From positions 1-64,000 of the forward strand of contig NZ_SBJH01000062.1 of assembly GCF_004368405.1 (NCBI RefSeq): a stretch of 64,000 nucleotides of DNA, given 5' to 3'. Position numbers and translations under genes: made by a program. Source of the DNA: Olivibacter sp. XZL3 (GTDB lineage: Bacteria; Bacteroidota; Bacteroidia; Sphingobacteriales; Sphingobacteriaceae). Shown here piece after piece: positions 1 to 9,800 of this stretch. The notes below the pieces were generated by a model. The model was not told the DNA's origin and ran no database searches. It saw only the letters and a program-made list of their open reading frames with translations. Each line of letters begins with the position of its first letter. Position 1 is the first letter of the stretch.

Positions 1-60
1 AAAAATTAATAAATTTATAACTCGAAAGTCTCCTTAAGGTTTCATCCTAATGTGTCTAAT

Positions 61-354
61 TTAGTTTGAAGACGTACAATCGATTTTATAGAAAACAAAT
101 AAAAGATAGTAAGTTAACAATGCAGGACATATTCCATACATACCAATAAAAAGTATCCGATTATTTAATTTTAACAAATTTACATGAAGTATAATCTCCA
201 AAAAAAAAGCAAAAATTATCACCGTTAATGAAACGCTCAGGCAAACTTGCAAAAAAGCGTGCAACCAGTGATCTGAAAAATCACTGGCATATTTCGACCG
301 CTTATGCCCCTGAAACCATACATAATAATATTTTAGCAATAAAGTCTTAAACAT
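61..354 (-). CDS. Small membrane protein, shortened third copy of a tandem family
   Basis: This 97-residue protein is the third and most distal of three tandem paralogues. Its first 23 residues are identical to those of the other two copies, and the following FSxHW motif and hydrophobic segment are shared. It ends soon after the second hydrophobic stretch, so the charged loop and last membrane helix seen in the other copies (about 36 residues) are missing. No family is recognised. By position behind a bacteriocin-like gene it could be an immunity or accessory protein (inference). The short C-terminus may mean decay or a specialised variant. The start is the ATG at 354, which sits in the same nucleotide context as the other copies. 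Confidence 0.6.
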   Translation of the reverse strand: MFKTLLLKYYYVWFQGHKRSKYASDFSDHWLHAFLQVCLSVSLTVIIFAFFLEIILHVNLLKLNNRILFIGMYGICPALLTYYLLFVFYKIDCTSSN

Positions 355-500
355 ATCATCCGTTCTTCTTCGAATAGAAAAATTGACCTTACGGGACTAC
401 AACATTAAAAATCTACCGCCCCGCCGTCTTTTCTAATACTATATTGATTTTCTACTATTAGTGCACTTGTTTCGAATCGATCTACTTCCTCAAGCATTAC

Positions 501-902
501 TCATTTCATAAAAAACTGTAAAACGAGCAGGAAAACAACGAAAGCACCGACATATACAATCCAGGCAATGATCTTGGTCCTCTTCGTAATGCGAATACCG
601 AACGCGCTAGGGTCGTCATTATTCATGTCCACACCATAATAATGGAACAGTAAATAGTATAATAGAAGGGACGGTACTATCAAAAATAATATTGAGAATT
701 CCGACTTGCTAAATGTTCCAACAAAACTCACCCCAAATGTTCTTTCTATGACGATTGACAGCGTGGATAATACAAACAACAAAGTTATTGACACTTGAAG
801 AAAACCATGGGCCCAATGATGTGAAAACTGGTGTGCATATTTCGACCGCTTATGACCCTGAAACCATACATAATAATATTTCAGCAATAAAGTCTTAAAC
901 AT
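501..902 (-). CDS. Small membrane protein, second copy of a tandem family (putative immunity protein)
   Basis: A protein of about 133 residues with three predicted membrane segments (roughly residues 32-55, 68-90 and 110-131). The N-terminal 23 residues are identical to the other two copies, and the C-terminal 45 or so residues are nearly identical to the copy at 1108-1509. The middle, around the first two hydrophobic segments, differs clearly. An upstream in-frame ATG at 932 would add ten residues, but the ATG at 902 matches the start of both sister copies and is preferred. No known domain is recognised. Its place in a coupled operon after a double-glycine-leader protein suggests self-protection (inference). 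Confidence 0.65.
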   Translation of the reverse strand: MFKTLLLKYYYVWFQGHKRSKYAHQFSHHWAHGFLQVSITLLFVLSTLSIVIERTFGVSFVGTFSKSEFSILFLIVPSLLLYYLLFHYYGVDMNNDDPSAFGIRITKRTKIIAWIVYVGAFVVFLLVLQFFMK

Positions 903-1107
903 GTTCTCATTTTCTTGGAATAGGTAAATCAATCTAACGGAACAACAACATTAAAAAACCCGTTCATCCGTCTTTTCTAATCTTATGTTAATCCACCAAT
1001 ACTATTCAATTGGTACTTCAAATAGACCACTTAATATCCGTTCAGTACGGAGGCAGTCCAAAAAGAGAATTACTTGTTGTCAAGCGATCTTCCTCAGCAA
1101 GCATGAC

Positions 1108-1509
1108 TCATTTCATAAAAAACTGTAAAACAAGCAGGAAAAGGACGAAAGCACCGACATATACAATCCAGGCGATGATCTTGGTTCTCTTCGTGATGCG
1201 AATACCGAATGCGCTAGGGTCGTCGTTATTCTTGTCCACACCATAATAGTTGAACAATAAATAGTATAATAGAAGAGACGGTATTATAATAAATAATATT
1301 ACAAGCTCCCATTTGCTAAGTCCGGCAGACAAACGTACACCCAACGTTCTTTCTACTATAATGAGAAAAGTAAATACAAAAAATATAAGAGTTGCCACCA
1401 CTTGAAGAAACCCCGACAACCAATAATGTGAAAACTGGTGCGCATATTTCGAACGCTTATGACCCTGGAACCATACATAATAATATTTTAGCAACAAAGT
1501 CTTAAACAT
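1108..1509 (-). CDS. Small membrane protein, first copy of a tandem family (putative immunity protein)
   Basis: A 133-residue protein with a basic N-terminus, then three hydrophobic segments, ending in a hydrophobic helix with the motif ITKRTKIIAWIVYVGAF. Its start codon lies inside the end of the upstream bacteriocin-like gene: the two reading frames overlap by 8 nt, with ATG at 1507-1509 and the stop TAA at 1502-1504. This implies translational coupling and a joint function. It is the family member closest to the candidate effector gene, with two diverged copies behind it. No database family is recognised by eye. An immunity role is inferred from the small size, membrane topology, coupling and copy number. 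Confidence 0.7.
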   Translation of the reverse strand: MFKTLLLKYYYVWFQGHKRSKYAHQFSHYWLSGFLQVVATLIFFVFTFLIIVERTLGVRLSAGLSKWELVILFIIIPSLLLYYLLFNYYGVDKNNDDPSAFGIRITKRTKIIAWIVYVGAFVLFLLVLQFFMK

Positions 1510-2245
1510 ATTGTTCCCCCTGCATTAACTCATAAAGTTCCCATCCGAAGAGAACGGCGCCGCCCCCCAATGTAATCACTCCGTTTAAACCCGGGATTAA
1601 TAAAACCCCACCCAAAGCCGCTTGCCCAGTGTCTTGCCAATTCCACTCGCCGGCTTCAAACATCTCCAATACATTTTGTCCCACTCCCAATATCCCAAAC
1701 GCTCTACTCGCCAAATTAAAGCCTCTTGTTGCCTCTACCTTCGCGATAGCAGCAGCAACCGCGGCATGGTCTGCAGCCAATCCCAGAGAGGAAAGCATCA
1801 GACCAAGGGCGTCCTGCGCCGTGTATTCGGCACGTACTGTGATAACGACCTCCTCAAGCTCTCCTTGATCAACCGTCCAAACAAATTCTCCATTGACCCA
1901 GCTCCAATATCCTGCTTTCGAAAGAACCTCTCGGGCAATACTCCAATCAACGTGATTTCCGGCACCGCCAGATCCTGACCCACTTCCGCCGCCGGAGCCA
2001 CCTGTACCTCCACCCCCTCCTCCAACAGGGCCTCCTCCCCCTACTGTACCACCATCCGATCCACCTCCCGGCCAGGTCGCATCAATCACAACTTCATCAA
2101 GCCATCCCCCATCAACCGGAGGTTCCGGCATGGGTACACTATTATCGCCACCATTACCTCCAGCAATTTTTGAAGTACGTTGATAATCCATTAGTTCAAT
2201 CTCTGATAGAACCTCATCAATAGTTAATCTTCCGTTCTTTTTCAT
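1502..2245 (-). CDS. Candidate bacteriocin-like secreted protein with double-glycine-type leader
   Basis: A 247-residue protein of no recognised family. Residues 1-30 look like a GG leader: charged start, an LSEIEL stretch (residues 13-18) and a terminal IAGG (27-30), fitting the LSxxEL...IxGG pattern used by peptidase-containing ABC exporters. A low-complexity Gly/Ser/Pro region (about residues 58-98) follows, flanked by two EVVI motifs (LDEVVIDA and LEEVVITV). The C-terminal 100 residues are alanine-rich and helical, ending in a hydrophobic glycine-rich stretch (LGGVLLIPGLNGVITLGGGA), as in pore-forming bacteriocins. The frame overlaps the start of a small membrane protein gene by 8 nt. Function as a toxin is inferred. 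No exporter gene is visible in the window. A structural or surface protein is the main alternative. Confidence 0.6.
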   Translation of the reverse strand: MKKNGRLTIDEVLSEIELMDYQRTSKIAGGNGGDNSVPMPEPPVDGGWLDEVVIDATWPGGGSDGGTVGGGGPVGGGGGGTGGSGGGSGSGSGGAGNHVDWSIAREVLSKAGYWSWVNGEFVWTVDQGELEEVVITVRAEYTAQDALGLMLSSLGLAADHAAVAAAIAKVEATRGFNLASRAFGILGVGQNVLEMFEAGEWNWQDTGQAALGGVLLIPGLNGVITLGGGAVLFGWELYELMQGEQYV

Positions 2246-2291
2246 TTCTTTTGGTATTATTGTTCAACCATAGTAAAATTATCTATATTCT

Positions 2292-2299
2292 CAAATATA
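2292..2299 (-). promoter_or_regulatory. Possible -7 element upstream of the bacteriocin-like gene
   Basis: The minus strand reads TATATTTG here, a match to the Bacteroidota -7 consensus TAnnTTTG, 46 nt before the start codon at 2245. No TTTG is found at the ideal 19-nt spacing, so the promoter is only tentative. Confidence 0.35.
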
Positions 2300-2792
2300 C
2301 AAAATCATACAAAAACATTAGAAATATTTCTCACTTTTTCTCATAATCACAGCAATCTACTAATAAATCAACCTTTCCTAAAACGAGAACCGAAATTGAA
2401 TTAGACAAGGAACTTGTTTTACTTTCAAATAACCATCCCCGCATGCTGTACTAAAAAAAAATCTGATTTTATTCTTAAATTGTTGTCTTGTCTTCGCTTT
2501 CACGATCAAAATCCTAAAAATTCGCAATTTCTTTGAAGCAAGATAACACCAACTTGGATTTTTCTAGGCACTTTCTTTGGGGTGAGTCGAGGTTTATGCG
2601 GTCAAAACCCGGACTCATCCTAGACTCAATTTAAAGAGAATTTGTAGTAACCGGAAGAAAGTACCTGAAAGGTACTGACATGGTGTAGAGATGGATTTTG
2701 ATTATGAAGAAGAAATACTAGGCGTCGTCAATATGGCCGCGTCTGCGTATAAAATATTTGCTATGTGAGAACATGATCCAAGGCGAATCAGA
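2300..2792. other. Intergenic region with small hairpins, no clear gene
   Basis: About 490 bp without a supportable gene. It contains short inverted repeats: ACAAG/CTTGT at 2405-2417, GGGTGAGTC/GACTCATCC at 2580-2588 and 2612-2620, and AGTACC/GGTACT at 2660-2676. A 25-codon open frame (2691-2768, plus) is too short to support. The region could be a decayed mobile element or contain a small RNA, but neither can be shown. Confidence 0.3.
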
Positions 2793-3884
2793 TCAAGACG
2801 ACCGCAGCCAAGCACGCCACCTCTTTGCATTGAAATAATTACGTATCGGCAAATCATAAAAAATCATGGCTAGATAAGCGAGCCCCAGCGAAAAAACGGT
2901 TCCCGACAGCATAATAAGGATCAGTTCTGACCGGGTCACCTGGTGCGTACTATAGTAATTCCCAAATATCCATATCATGGGAATATGTGTCATGTATAAA
3001 GGATAGGATATTTTACCCAAAAAAACACAGCACTTTCGAATGCCTTCGGAAAGCCTGGTCCCTATGCCTAAAACTATCAACAGGGGAAAGTAAAAAATGA
3101 TAATCAGTGCTTCCACTAACCAGTTCCATTCGAAGTAGGGCATTAAAAAGGCTAGCAACAGTAGTATGGAAAGGCCGAGGAAACTCAGTTTATTTTTGAT
3201 AACCCAAGCTGAACGGTACACTAAAAGACCGGCTAAAAAAGAGTAAGCAATACGAGCAGCCCCGTCCCACGCGCTTTTGCCATCCCAACCGCCAATCAAG
3301 GTACCTGCCTGAAAGCTCACCCAGCCAAGCCAAAGTGCCGCCAATGCCCACCATATAATTAACATGCGGCGACTTATTTTATAAAGCCAGAACGCATAGA
3401 CAATATTGGCCAGATATTCGAAAAACAAGGACCAAGACGGCGTATTCAACCCAAACAACCCAAAACCGCGGTCGGGCATAACCGGATAAGGAATCAATAA
3501 AATGGAGCAAACGAAGATGAGTGAAAGTTGTCCAACACCATAAGTAATATCCGAAAAGGGATCCATCCAAACACCTATGAGTCCGAGAATAGACCCTAAC
3601 AGTACCAGAGGGTGTAACCGGATCAGCCTCGCCTTAAAAAACTGCCACAGGCCAAGCTGCTTTATCCGTTCATCGTATGCATAACCAATCACGAATCCAG
3701 ATAAACAAAAGAAAAAATCAACCGCCAAAAAACCATGACCCAAAAAATTCTTACTGTAATCGGGATATACAAATTCGAGGAAATGAAAAACCACAACGCT
3801 TATTGCCGCTACACCCCGCAGGCCATCCAGTAAGTCGTAATGCGGTTTACTTTGTAGCGAATTGACGTTGGAACTTTGTACCAT
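2793..3884 (-). CDS. Acyltransferase family 3 membrane protein (OafA/NodX type)
   Basis: A 363-residue integral membrane protein of the acyltransferase-3 family, which moves acyl (often acetyl) groups onto surface sugars such as O-antigen, exopolysaccharide or peptidoglycan. The diagnostic start is present: DGLRGVAAISVVVFHF at about residues 21-36, with the conserved arginine and histidine, then FFFCLSGFVIGYAYD near residue 60. About ten hydrophobic helices follow, and the length is normal for the single-domain type. It stands alone, downstream of locus A but beyond that locus's terminator, so it is probably transcribed separately. The acceptor cannot be read from the sequence. Confidence 0.85.
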   Translation of the reverse strand: MVQSSNVNSLQSKPHYDLLDGLRGVAAISVVVFHFLEFVYPDYSKNFLGHGFLAVDFFFCLSGFVIGYAYDERIKQLGLWQFFKARLIRLHPLVLLGSILGLIGVWMDPFSDITYGVGQLSLIFVCSILLIPYPVMPDRGFGLFGLNTPSWSLFFEYLANIVYAFWLYKISRRMLIIWWALAALWLGWVSFQAGTLIGGWDGKSAWDGAARIAYSFLAGLLVYRSAWVIKNKLSFLGLSILLLLAFLMPYFEWNWLVEALIIIFYFPLLIVLGIGTRLSEGIRKCCVFLGKISYPLYMTHIPMIWIFGNYYSTHQVTRSELILIMLSGTVFSLGLAYLAMIFYDLPIRNYFNAKRWRAWLRSS

Positions 3885-3996
3885 ATTGCCGCAGTTTGGT
3901 TAAGGCTACATAATTAACCTATTCAGAGCAAAAGCTATTCAAATATTTTGGCATATGATTCAGTTAAATTGCTTTCATGAAACAAAGCGCAGTTAC

Positions 3997-4026
3997 AAAA
4001 AAACCCTCCATCGCGGAGGGATTTTT
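3997..4026 (-). terminator. Rho-independent terminator of locus A
   Basis: A perfect 6-bp GC-rich stem (CCCTCC at 4004-4009, GGAGGG at 4015-4020) with a 5-nt loop. On the minus strand it is followed by seven T. It lies 17 nt past the stop of the hydrolase gene that ends the locus A operon. The T-run on the other side (4022-4026) makes weak bidirectional action possible. Confidence 0.8.
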
Positions 4027-4042
4027 GTGGAATATTACAATA

Positions 4043-4891
4043 TCACTTAATTTCCAGATCTACCATTACCGGAAAGTGGTCGGAAGGATATCGCCCCAAA
4101 GAGCTGTTCGTCAAAATTCCATATCGCTCCGCTACAAAATCTTTGCTTATAAAGATATGATCAATGCGCGAGTCCCGATCTATTAAAGTCGGACGGAAAC
4201 CATTGAAAGTGGCGTTATCACTCAACTTAATTTTAGCTAGCTGATAAGAATCACCTAATATCCCTGATTCAGCTATTACCTGATAACTTTCATTATGTTG
4301 ATCCACGTTTAGGTCGCCCGTCAATACCGCAGGTAGGTTCCCGGCTATCGTTTTTATTTTCCTTAGGACTAATTTGGCACTTTCCTTTCTTGCCTCTTTC
4401 CCTCTGTGATCAAAATGAGTATTAAAGTGATAAAAAACCAGATGTGTTTGCTTATCTTCAAATTTGGCCCAAGTACATATACGAGGTAAAGCAGCATCCC
4501 AACCTACATTTGGATTATCCTGATCCGTTGCTGACAACCAGAACATGCCATCATCTAAGAGTTTAAAACGATCTTTTTTATAAAAGATAGCAGAAAACTC
4601 CCCTTTCTTATCACCGTCATCCCTCCCCTTCCCAACATAAGCGAATGCAGGCAAAGCAGCAGACAAATCATTCATCTGGTTCACCAAAGCCTCCTGAACA
4701 CCGAAAAGGTCAAAATCATAAAAGCGGACCAAATTGAACAACTGATCCTTTCGGTGTTTCCAATTATCCAGAGAATCGCCCGGATTGTCATATCGGATAT
4801 TATAGGTTGCCAAACGGATTTGTTGAGCTCTTGATTGAAAACCGATCAGCACAAAAGCGATTTGTAGTAATAAAATATTTAACAGCTTCAT
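4043..4891 (-). CDS. Exported endonuclease/exonuclease/phosphatase-family hydrolase
   Basis: A 282-residue protein with a signal peptide (about residues 1-22, cleavage near SRAQ). It is a complete EEP-fold enzyme: Asn31 (TYNIRYD), Glu67 (GVQEA), His159 (NTHFDH), Asp193/Asn195 (GDLNV), Asp244 (SRIDHIF) and Asp271/His272 (SDHFPV) supply the metal-binding and catalytic set. The family cleaves phosphodiester or phosphomonoester bonds in nucleic acids, inositol phosphates or sphingomyelin. The variant seen next to SusCD genes is usually annotated only as an exported EEP-family hydrolase. It is the last gene of the sigma/FecR/SusC/SusD operon of locus A and is followed by a terminator, so it probably processes the ligand imported by that pair. 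The substrate is unknown. Confidence 0.88.
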   Translation of the reverse strand: MKLLNILLLQIAFVLIGFQSRAQQIRLATYNIRYDNPGDSLDNWKHRKDQLFNLVRFYDFDLFGVQEALVNQMNDLSAALPAFAYVGKGRDDGDKKGEFSAIFYKKDRFKLLDDGMFWLSATDQDNPNVGWDAALPRICTWAKFEDKQTHLVFYHFNTHFDHRGKEARKESAKLVLRKIKTIAGNLPAVLTGDLNVDQHNESYQVIAESGILGDSYQLAKIKLSDNATFNGFRPTLIDRDSRIDHIFISKDFVAERYGILTNSSLGRYPSDHFPVMVDLEIK

Positions 4892-4992
4892 TGAATATAA
4901 ATTAATAGTTTTTAGTTTTTAGTGATCGGAAATCAGACATCGGCTTTAACCCTTGCCATTAGCTGATTACTGATCTCCTATTACTGATAATT

Positions 4993-6759
4993 TTACCATC
5001 CGGGATTCTGACTCAAATTTTCATTTTTGACAATCGCCGTTGCCGGAATCGGGTATAAATATTGACGACCGTCTTCATACCAGGTTCTCGGCTGTGTCTT
5101 AAACCATTCCAAATGATTATTTGTTGTTAAAGTTTGATAATTTGTACTCGAGCCACCGATAGCCACCCGTGCGCAACCTGGGGGTACCGTTACGGTAGGC
5201 CCACCGGTATTACCATCATAGAAAACCACATCATAAGTGCCGTTATGATCTAAATCCATCAGCACATTCAACGCCGGCACATAGATGCCCGACCATTCCA
5301 AATTGGCCATTAACTCGCCACGCTTCCACCGTTTCAGGTCATTAAAGCGAAAGCCCTCTAAGGCCAATTCCACTTGACGCTCGCGACGGATCTCCAAAAT
5401 AATGGGGTTGTTAATGTCGGGAAAAAAGGTTTGCTGCAAATAGCGATCGACAGCAGTGGGCAAGATATTCAGACCACCGGTAACGCCTGCTCTTGCACGC
5501 AAAGCACCGATCGTCTGCGCCCAATCTGCATCCGTTATCGTGCCAAGCTCTGCCTTTGCTTCCGCTAAGTTCAATAAAACCTCTGCATAACGCATTAGCG
5601 GAATGGCATTGATATTGTAGGCGCCATTATCATAATAAGGATCATCCAAGGTATACTTAATCGGCTGATAACCGGTATAGGTATGACTACTGAAGTTAGG
5701 TGGTGCGGCTACACCCGCCCGCTGATAACCGGGAGTCCTTATCAATTGCGCTAGGCGATAATCGCGGTTCTGACATTCGTCGAAGAACGCTTCTTGCTGA
5801 AAGCCTGCCCTATCCGTATAAGGTGTACCATCTAAATTCAAAATCGTGTTGATAAATGGACGCACCAAACTATAACGCGGGCCATAGGTCGCTGATGTCC
5901 ACCACCAGTTCGCACTGCTCATTACGGCGAGGTTACTGCTCATACCCACGGCTAACATCACTTCCTGGGTAACGGGGGCATCGCTAATAAACAAGGTCCG
6001 CTGTGAAGCCTCTACCCCTGCACCCGTATATAAAGAATGAGGTCCCTGCTCCATTAATTCCGTAGCTGCATCAACTACATGTTGATAGAAGTTATTGGCG
6101 CTTTCCTGCAAACCTAACTCGGGGTGATATTTGCGAAACGAAGCCTCAAATAAAGCGGCGCGTGTCTTTAAGCCCAAAGCCGTCCATTTGGTAATGAGTG
6201 TACCATCCGAGCTGGTAGACGAAATATTTTGAAAGGCAAAATCCAAGTCTTCCATTACATGGTTCATAACCACGGTACGTGAATCGCGTGCACCATATAA
6301 AATAGCATCCTCATCGATATCCAAGGCATGATCCACCCAAGGCACATCCCCAAAACGGATAACCTTATCTAAGTAAAAATATGCGCGGAAAAAGCGTGCA
6401 ATCCCGAGGTAATTATTTCGAACCGCTTCACTCACATTAGGGTCGTTACAATGCTCAATAAAGTAGTTGATGTTACGTAAATTGCCCCAGCTCCATCCAT
6501 CGCTCGTTTCTGCTGAATAACCGCCCTCACGGATAAAACTATTCAGATTATTGACGGCCCCATAATCGGCCATTGCATCCATATTATAAGCACTGCCTGC
6601 ATCTGGCAGCATTTCATAGAAAGAATAACTATAGGTGGCCAAACCACTCTCGGTGCCAAAGATGTCTTCTTCAGTCGCGGTAGCTTTGGGCGTTTCATTC
6701 AATTCGCAGGATGAAAACACTATTGCTGCCATTGCCAATAAAATCCATTTTTTCTTCAT
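4993..6759 (-). CDS. SusD/RagB family nutrient-binding lipoprotein (locus A)
   Basis: The surface lipoprotein partner of the SusC channel at 6860-10375. The start at 6759 is chosen because it gives a clean lipoprotein signal (MKKKWILLAMAAIVFSSC) with the lipid-bearing Cys at residue 18. An upstream in-frame start at 6846 would place 29 unlikely residues before it. About 588 residues. SusD-type helical repeats are visible: an N-terminal stretch with RFFRAYFYLDKVIRFGDVPW and the C-terminal motif EIRRERQVELALEGFRFNDLKRW, ending with YLYPIP...NPGW. The gene follows SusC by about 100 nt, in the usual order. The ligand cannot be deduced. The enzyme behind it suggests a phosphoester compound (inference). 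Confidence 0.93.
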   Translation of the reverse strand: MKKKWILLAMAAIVFSSCELNETPKATATEEDIFGTESGLATYSYSFYEMLPDAGSAYNMDAMADYGAVNNLNSFIREGGYSAETSDGWSWGNLRNINYFIEHCNDPNVSEAVRNNYLGIARFFRAYFYLDKVIRFGDVPWVDHALDIDEDAILYGARDSRTVVMNHVMEDLDFAFQNISSTSSDGTLITKWTALGLKTRAALFEASFRKYHPELGLQESANNFYQHVVDAATELMEQGPHSLYTGAGVEASQRTLFISDAPVTQEVMLAVGMSSNLAVMSSANWWWTSATYGPRYSLVRPFINTILNLDGTPYTDRAGFQQEAFFDECQNRDYRLAQLIRTPGYQRAGVAAPPNFSSHTYTGYQPIKYTLDDPYYDNGAYNINAIPLMRYAEVLLNLAEAKAELGTITDADWAQTIGALRARAGVTGGLNILPTAVDRYLQQTFFPDINNPIILEIRRERQVELALEGFRFNDLKRWKRGELMANLEWSGIYVPALNVLMDLDHNGTYDVVFYDGNTGGPTVTVPPGCARVAIGGSSTNYQTLTTNNHLEWFKTQPRTWYEDGRQYLYPIPATAIVKNENLSQNPGW

Positions 6760-6859
6760 TTTTTTACATATAAATTTGCTTCTCCCGGTATCAGCTCTAA
6801 ATAGCGACCAGCTTTTCCGTTTTTCGCTAGCAATTTCTTTACACATGATTATTTATATC

Positions 6860-9800
6860 TTAAAAATTAATTAACAGGTTAAAACTCACGCTACGCATAC
6901 TTGGGTAATTAAAGCCATCGCCTGAATTGGAATCACTCACATCCTCATCGGACTCACCGATATTCGCTACGTCGATATCTTTGGTGTGCTTGTAAAGCGG
7001 CGACCAAGTGAAGAGGTTTTCGCCGGAAAGACCTACGCGTACAGCCTGTAGACCGGCCTTTTCTATGAAGGCCTTCGGCAAGTTGTAACCAATCTGTAAA
7101 TTTCTTAAGCGTAGATAAGCGACATTCTGAAGGTAACGTGTTTGTGCCGTACTCTGTACAGAAGTATTATACCCTGCATACCGTGGCAAGTACGCACCCC
7201 TGTTATCTTCTGTCCAATAGTTATTCAGATGCCATGTCGGCAAATCGTTGTACGGCCGATTGAACTGCCCCCAGAAAATTGATTCATTACTTGGATACCA
7301 ATGTTGCCTGCCCACGCCTTGGAAAAAGGCAGAGAAATAAAAATTACTGTAATTCAAGTTCAAATTGAAGTTGTAAATGTAACGGGGCTCGGTATTACCG
7401 ATAATCGTTTTATCGCCATGATCGCCAAGCGTGTTCGAGCCATAATCAATGACGCCGTTACCGTCTAAGTCAGCAAAGCGCACATCCCCGGGATACACAA
7501 GCCCTGAATTTGATGATTTGATGAGCGTCTGTGACGGTGCCGCGTCTATTTCTTCCTGCGACTGGAAAAGCCCTTGCGTTACATAACCCCAGATATCTCC
7601 TACACGCTGCCCTGCGTAATAGTCATCGATGACCCCTGTACTGTTGTTGTAACGGTCAATCGTCGAGCGGTAATCTGCCAAACCTGCTTTCACACTGAAA
7701 TGGAACGGCTTGCTGGCTATATTAAACTGATCGCTATAGCCGATAGCTATTTCATAGCCATTGGTCGTCAGATCGGCATAGTTGCCTTTTGGTGAGGCTG
7801 CGCCAAAAACGTCTGGCAACGTCGGCCCAACCGTGTACATATCTAGCGTTTTGCGGGTATAGATATCTCCGGTGAATGTCAGCTTATTATTCAGAGCCGA
7901 AAGGTCCAAACCAAAGTTAGCCGTACGCGCCGTTTCCCAAGTTAAATTGTCTGGCAATACCGTAGGCACTCTTGTAACTGGGTTCTTGGCACCATTCAGG
8001 ACTAAGCCCTGCGTATTAATATTATAGGTGTTCAAGAAGGTATAAGGATCGATATTTCCATTTCCTAACGATCCATAAGAAGCGCGCACTTTCACATCGG
8101 AAATTGCCCTTGGGTTGACGTTCCAGAAAGACTCTTGAGAGAGGCGCCAACCCACCGACGCAGAAGGGAAGAAGGCCCATTGTTCATCAGTTGGAAATTT
8201 CGACGAGCCGTCGTAACGTCCATTCACTTCGAACAGGTATTTGTCCTTATAAATATAATTTGCTCTAAAAAACACGCCCGCAATCCGGTATTTATTGTAG
8301 GCCGCCGTAGCGGTTACCGATTCGCCCAAAGCGAGATTGATATTCTCTGTATTTTCTGTAAGCAAGCCATTTTTCGTAATATAGGTAGCGTCGTACGTTC
8401 GTTGCTCATAATTATAACCTACCAGACCTTTAAAATAATGGTCGCCCCACGTTTTCTCATAATCCGCGTATAGATTGGTAAACATGTAGCGGTCCTTTTC
8501 CGAAATCTGATAGATATTATCATTGAACGAAGTCTGTAAGAGCAACGTTTCTCCTTCTTTTACGCTATAAGGCACCGGTACCCTTATCCGGGTTGAGCTG
8601 TAATCGCGGTTACGGAATGTGAAATCACCACGGACGTGGAAACTGTTATCGAAAAATTTCGTTTCAAAAGAGGTTGTATTTCGCAAATTATCATTTTGCG
8701 TATCCACCCCATTTTTGCCGTAAATAAAATCGCCTACCGTATAAGCCGCTGAGTAAGAAAGCGTGCCATCTGGGTTGAAAATCGGCGATGTCGGATGCCC
8801 TTCATCATCAATATTGCGCCAGATATTACCCCCTTCGCCAGCTGTTTGTGGATCATGGTACTTTGACAAGTTATAATCCATATTATTGCTGATCCGCAAC
8901 CAGTCGGTTACCTGCAAGCCACCCTTTGCACGCAGGTTATAACTGTTATAATTGTCGGTATTATAGCGATAAATACCGTTATAATCATATAGCCGTCCAG
9001 AGAGATAAAAGTCGGCCTTTTCAGTTGTACCAGAGACCGATATATTGTGGTCGTGGGCCCATGTTTTGTCTTTTAACAGGGTGCCATAATAATCTTCATT
9101 GCCATAGTATACATACTCGCCATTTTCATTAACCGTCACCTCTTCCGTAATCCCCTGCTCTTTACGTCGCCTGAACTCTTCCAGCCAATCAAGGGTAAAG
9201 ATTTGGGTTTTGTTCAACTTACTAGGTACTGATGAGTAGTTATTCCAAGCATTATAAGCCTCAAAGAAATGCGAAGCATAGGTATAGCCATCTGTGACAA
9301 AATCCGGCCGTGTTGTCAAATCTTGTAAAGAGGTGTTACCACTATAAGTGAATGAGGTCTTTCCCAAAGCTGCTTTTTTAGTGGTGATCAGCACGACTCC
9401 GAAAGTACCTCGCGACCCATATACCGCAGCTGAAGAAGCGTCTTTCAGTACGGACACCGATTCGATATCGTTGGGATTCAAAGTAGAAGGATCGCCCTCT
9501 ACACCATCAATCAAGATTAATGCACTTCCTCCCTGTCCGATGGAGGTGGTCCCGCGCACATTATAGCTGGGCGAACGGGTGGGCTTTCCGTCCTGCAAGT
9601 TGATGTTTAGGTTAGGTATCGCCCCCGCTAACATTTGGGTGGCGTTGGCTGCTACCCGGCCTTCAAACACTTCGCTTCCTACCTGATCGACCGCACCTGT
9701 CAAGTTCACTTTCTTTTGAGTACCGTATCCCACGACCACCACTTCATTCAGTTCTCCGCCCTTGGCTTTCAGTTGAAAATCTGCAACAGTAGGTTTTCCT

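Larger units (their letters stand above)
61..1509 (-). repeat. Three-copy tandem gene duplication
   Basis: Three direct repeats start at 1509, 902 and 354, giving units of about 607 and 548 bp. The gene starts share long identical DNA. The spacers also share blocks, such as the run just before each C-terminus (around 484-515 and 1090-1125) and the CCGTCTTTTCTAAT string at about 424-437 and 969-982. The duplication therefore covered gene plus spacer. The gene centres have diverged and the ends have not. Confidence 0.75.

Noticed and set aside
61-1509. Tandem repeats considered as a CRISPR array
   Set aside because: There are only three long units of 550-600 bp that encode proteins. There is no short repeat/spacer pattern and no cas gene.
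2691-2768. 25-codon frame upstream of the acyltransferase region
   Set aside because: Too short, no ribosome site and no known small protein. It is kept only as part of the intergenic note.
8135-8473. 112-codon open frame on the plus strand in susC of locus A
   Set aside because: It is antisense to the barrel region of a certain gene, with no motif.
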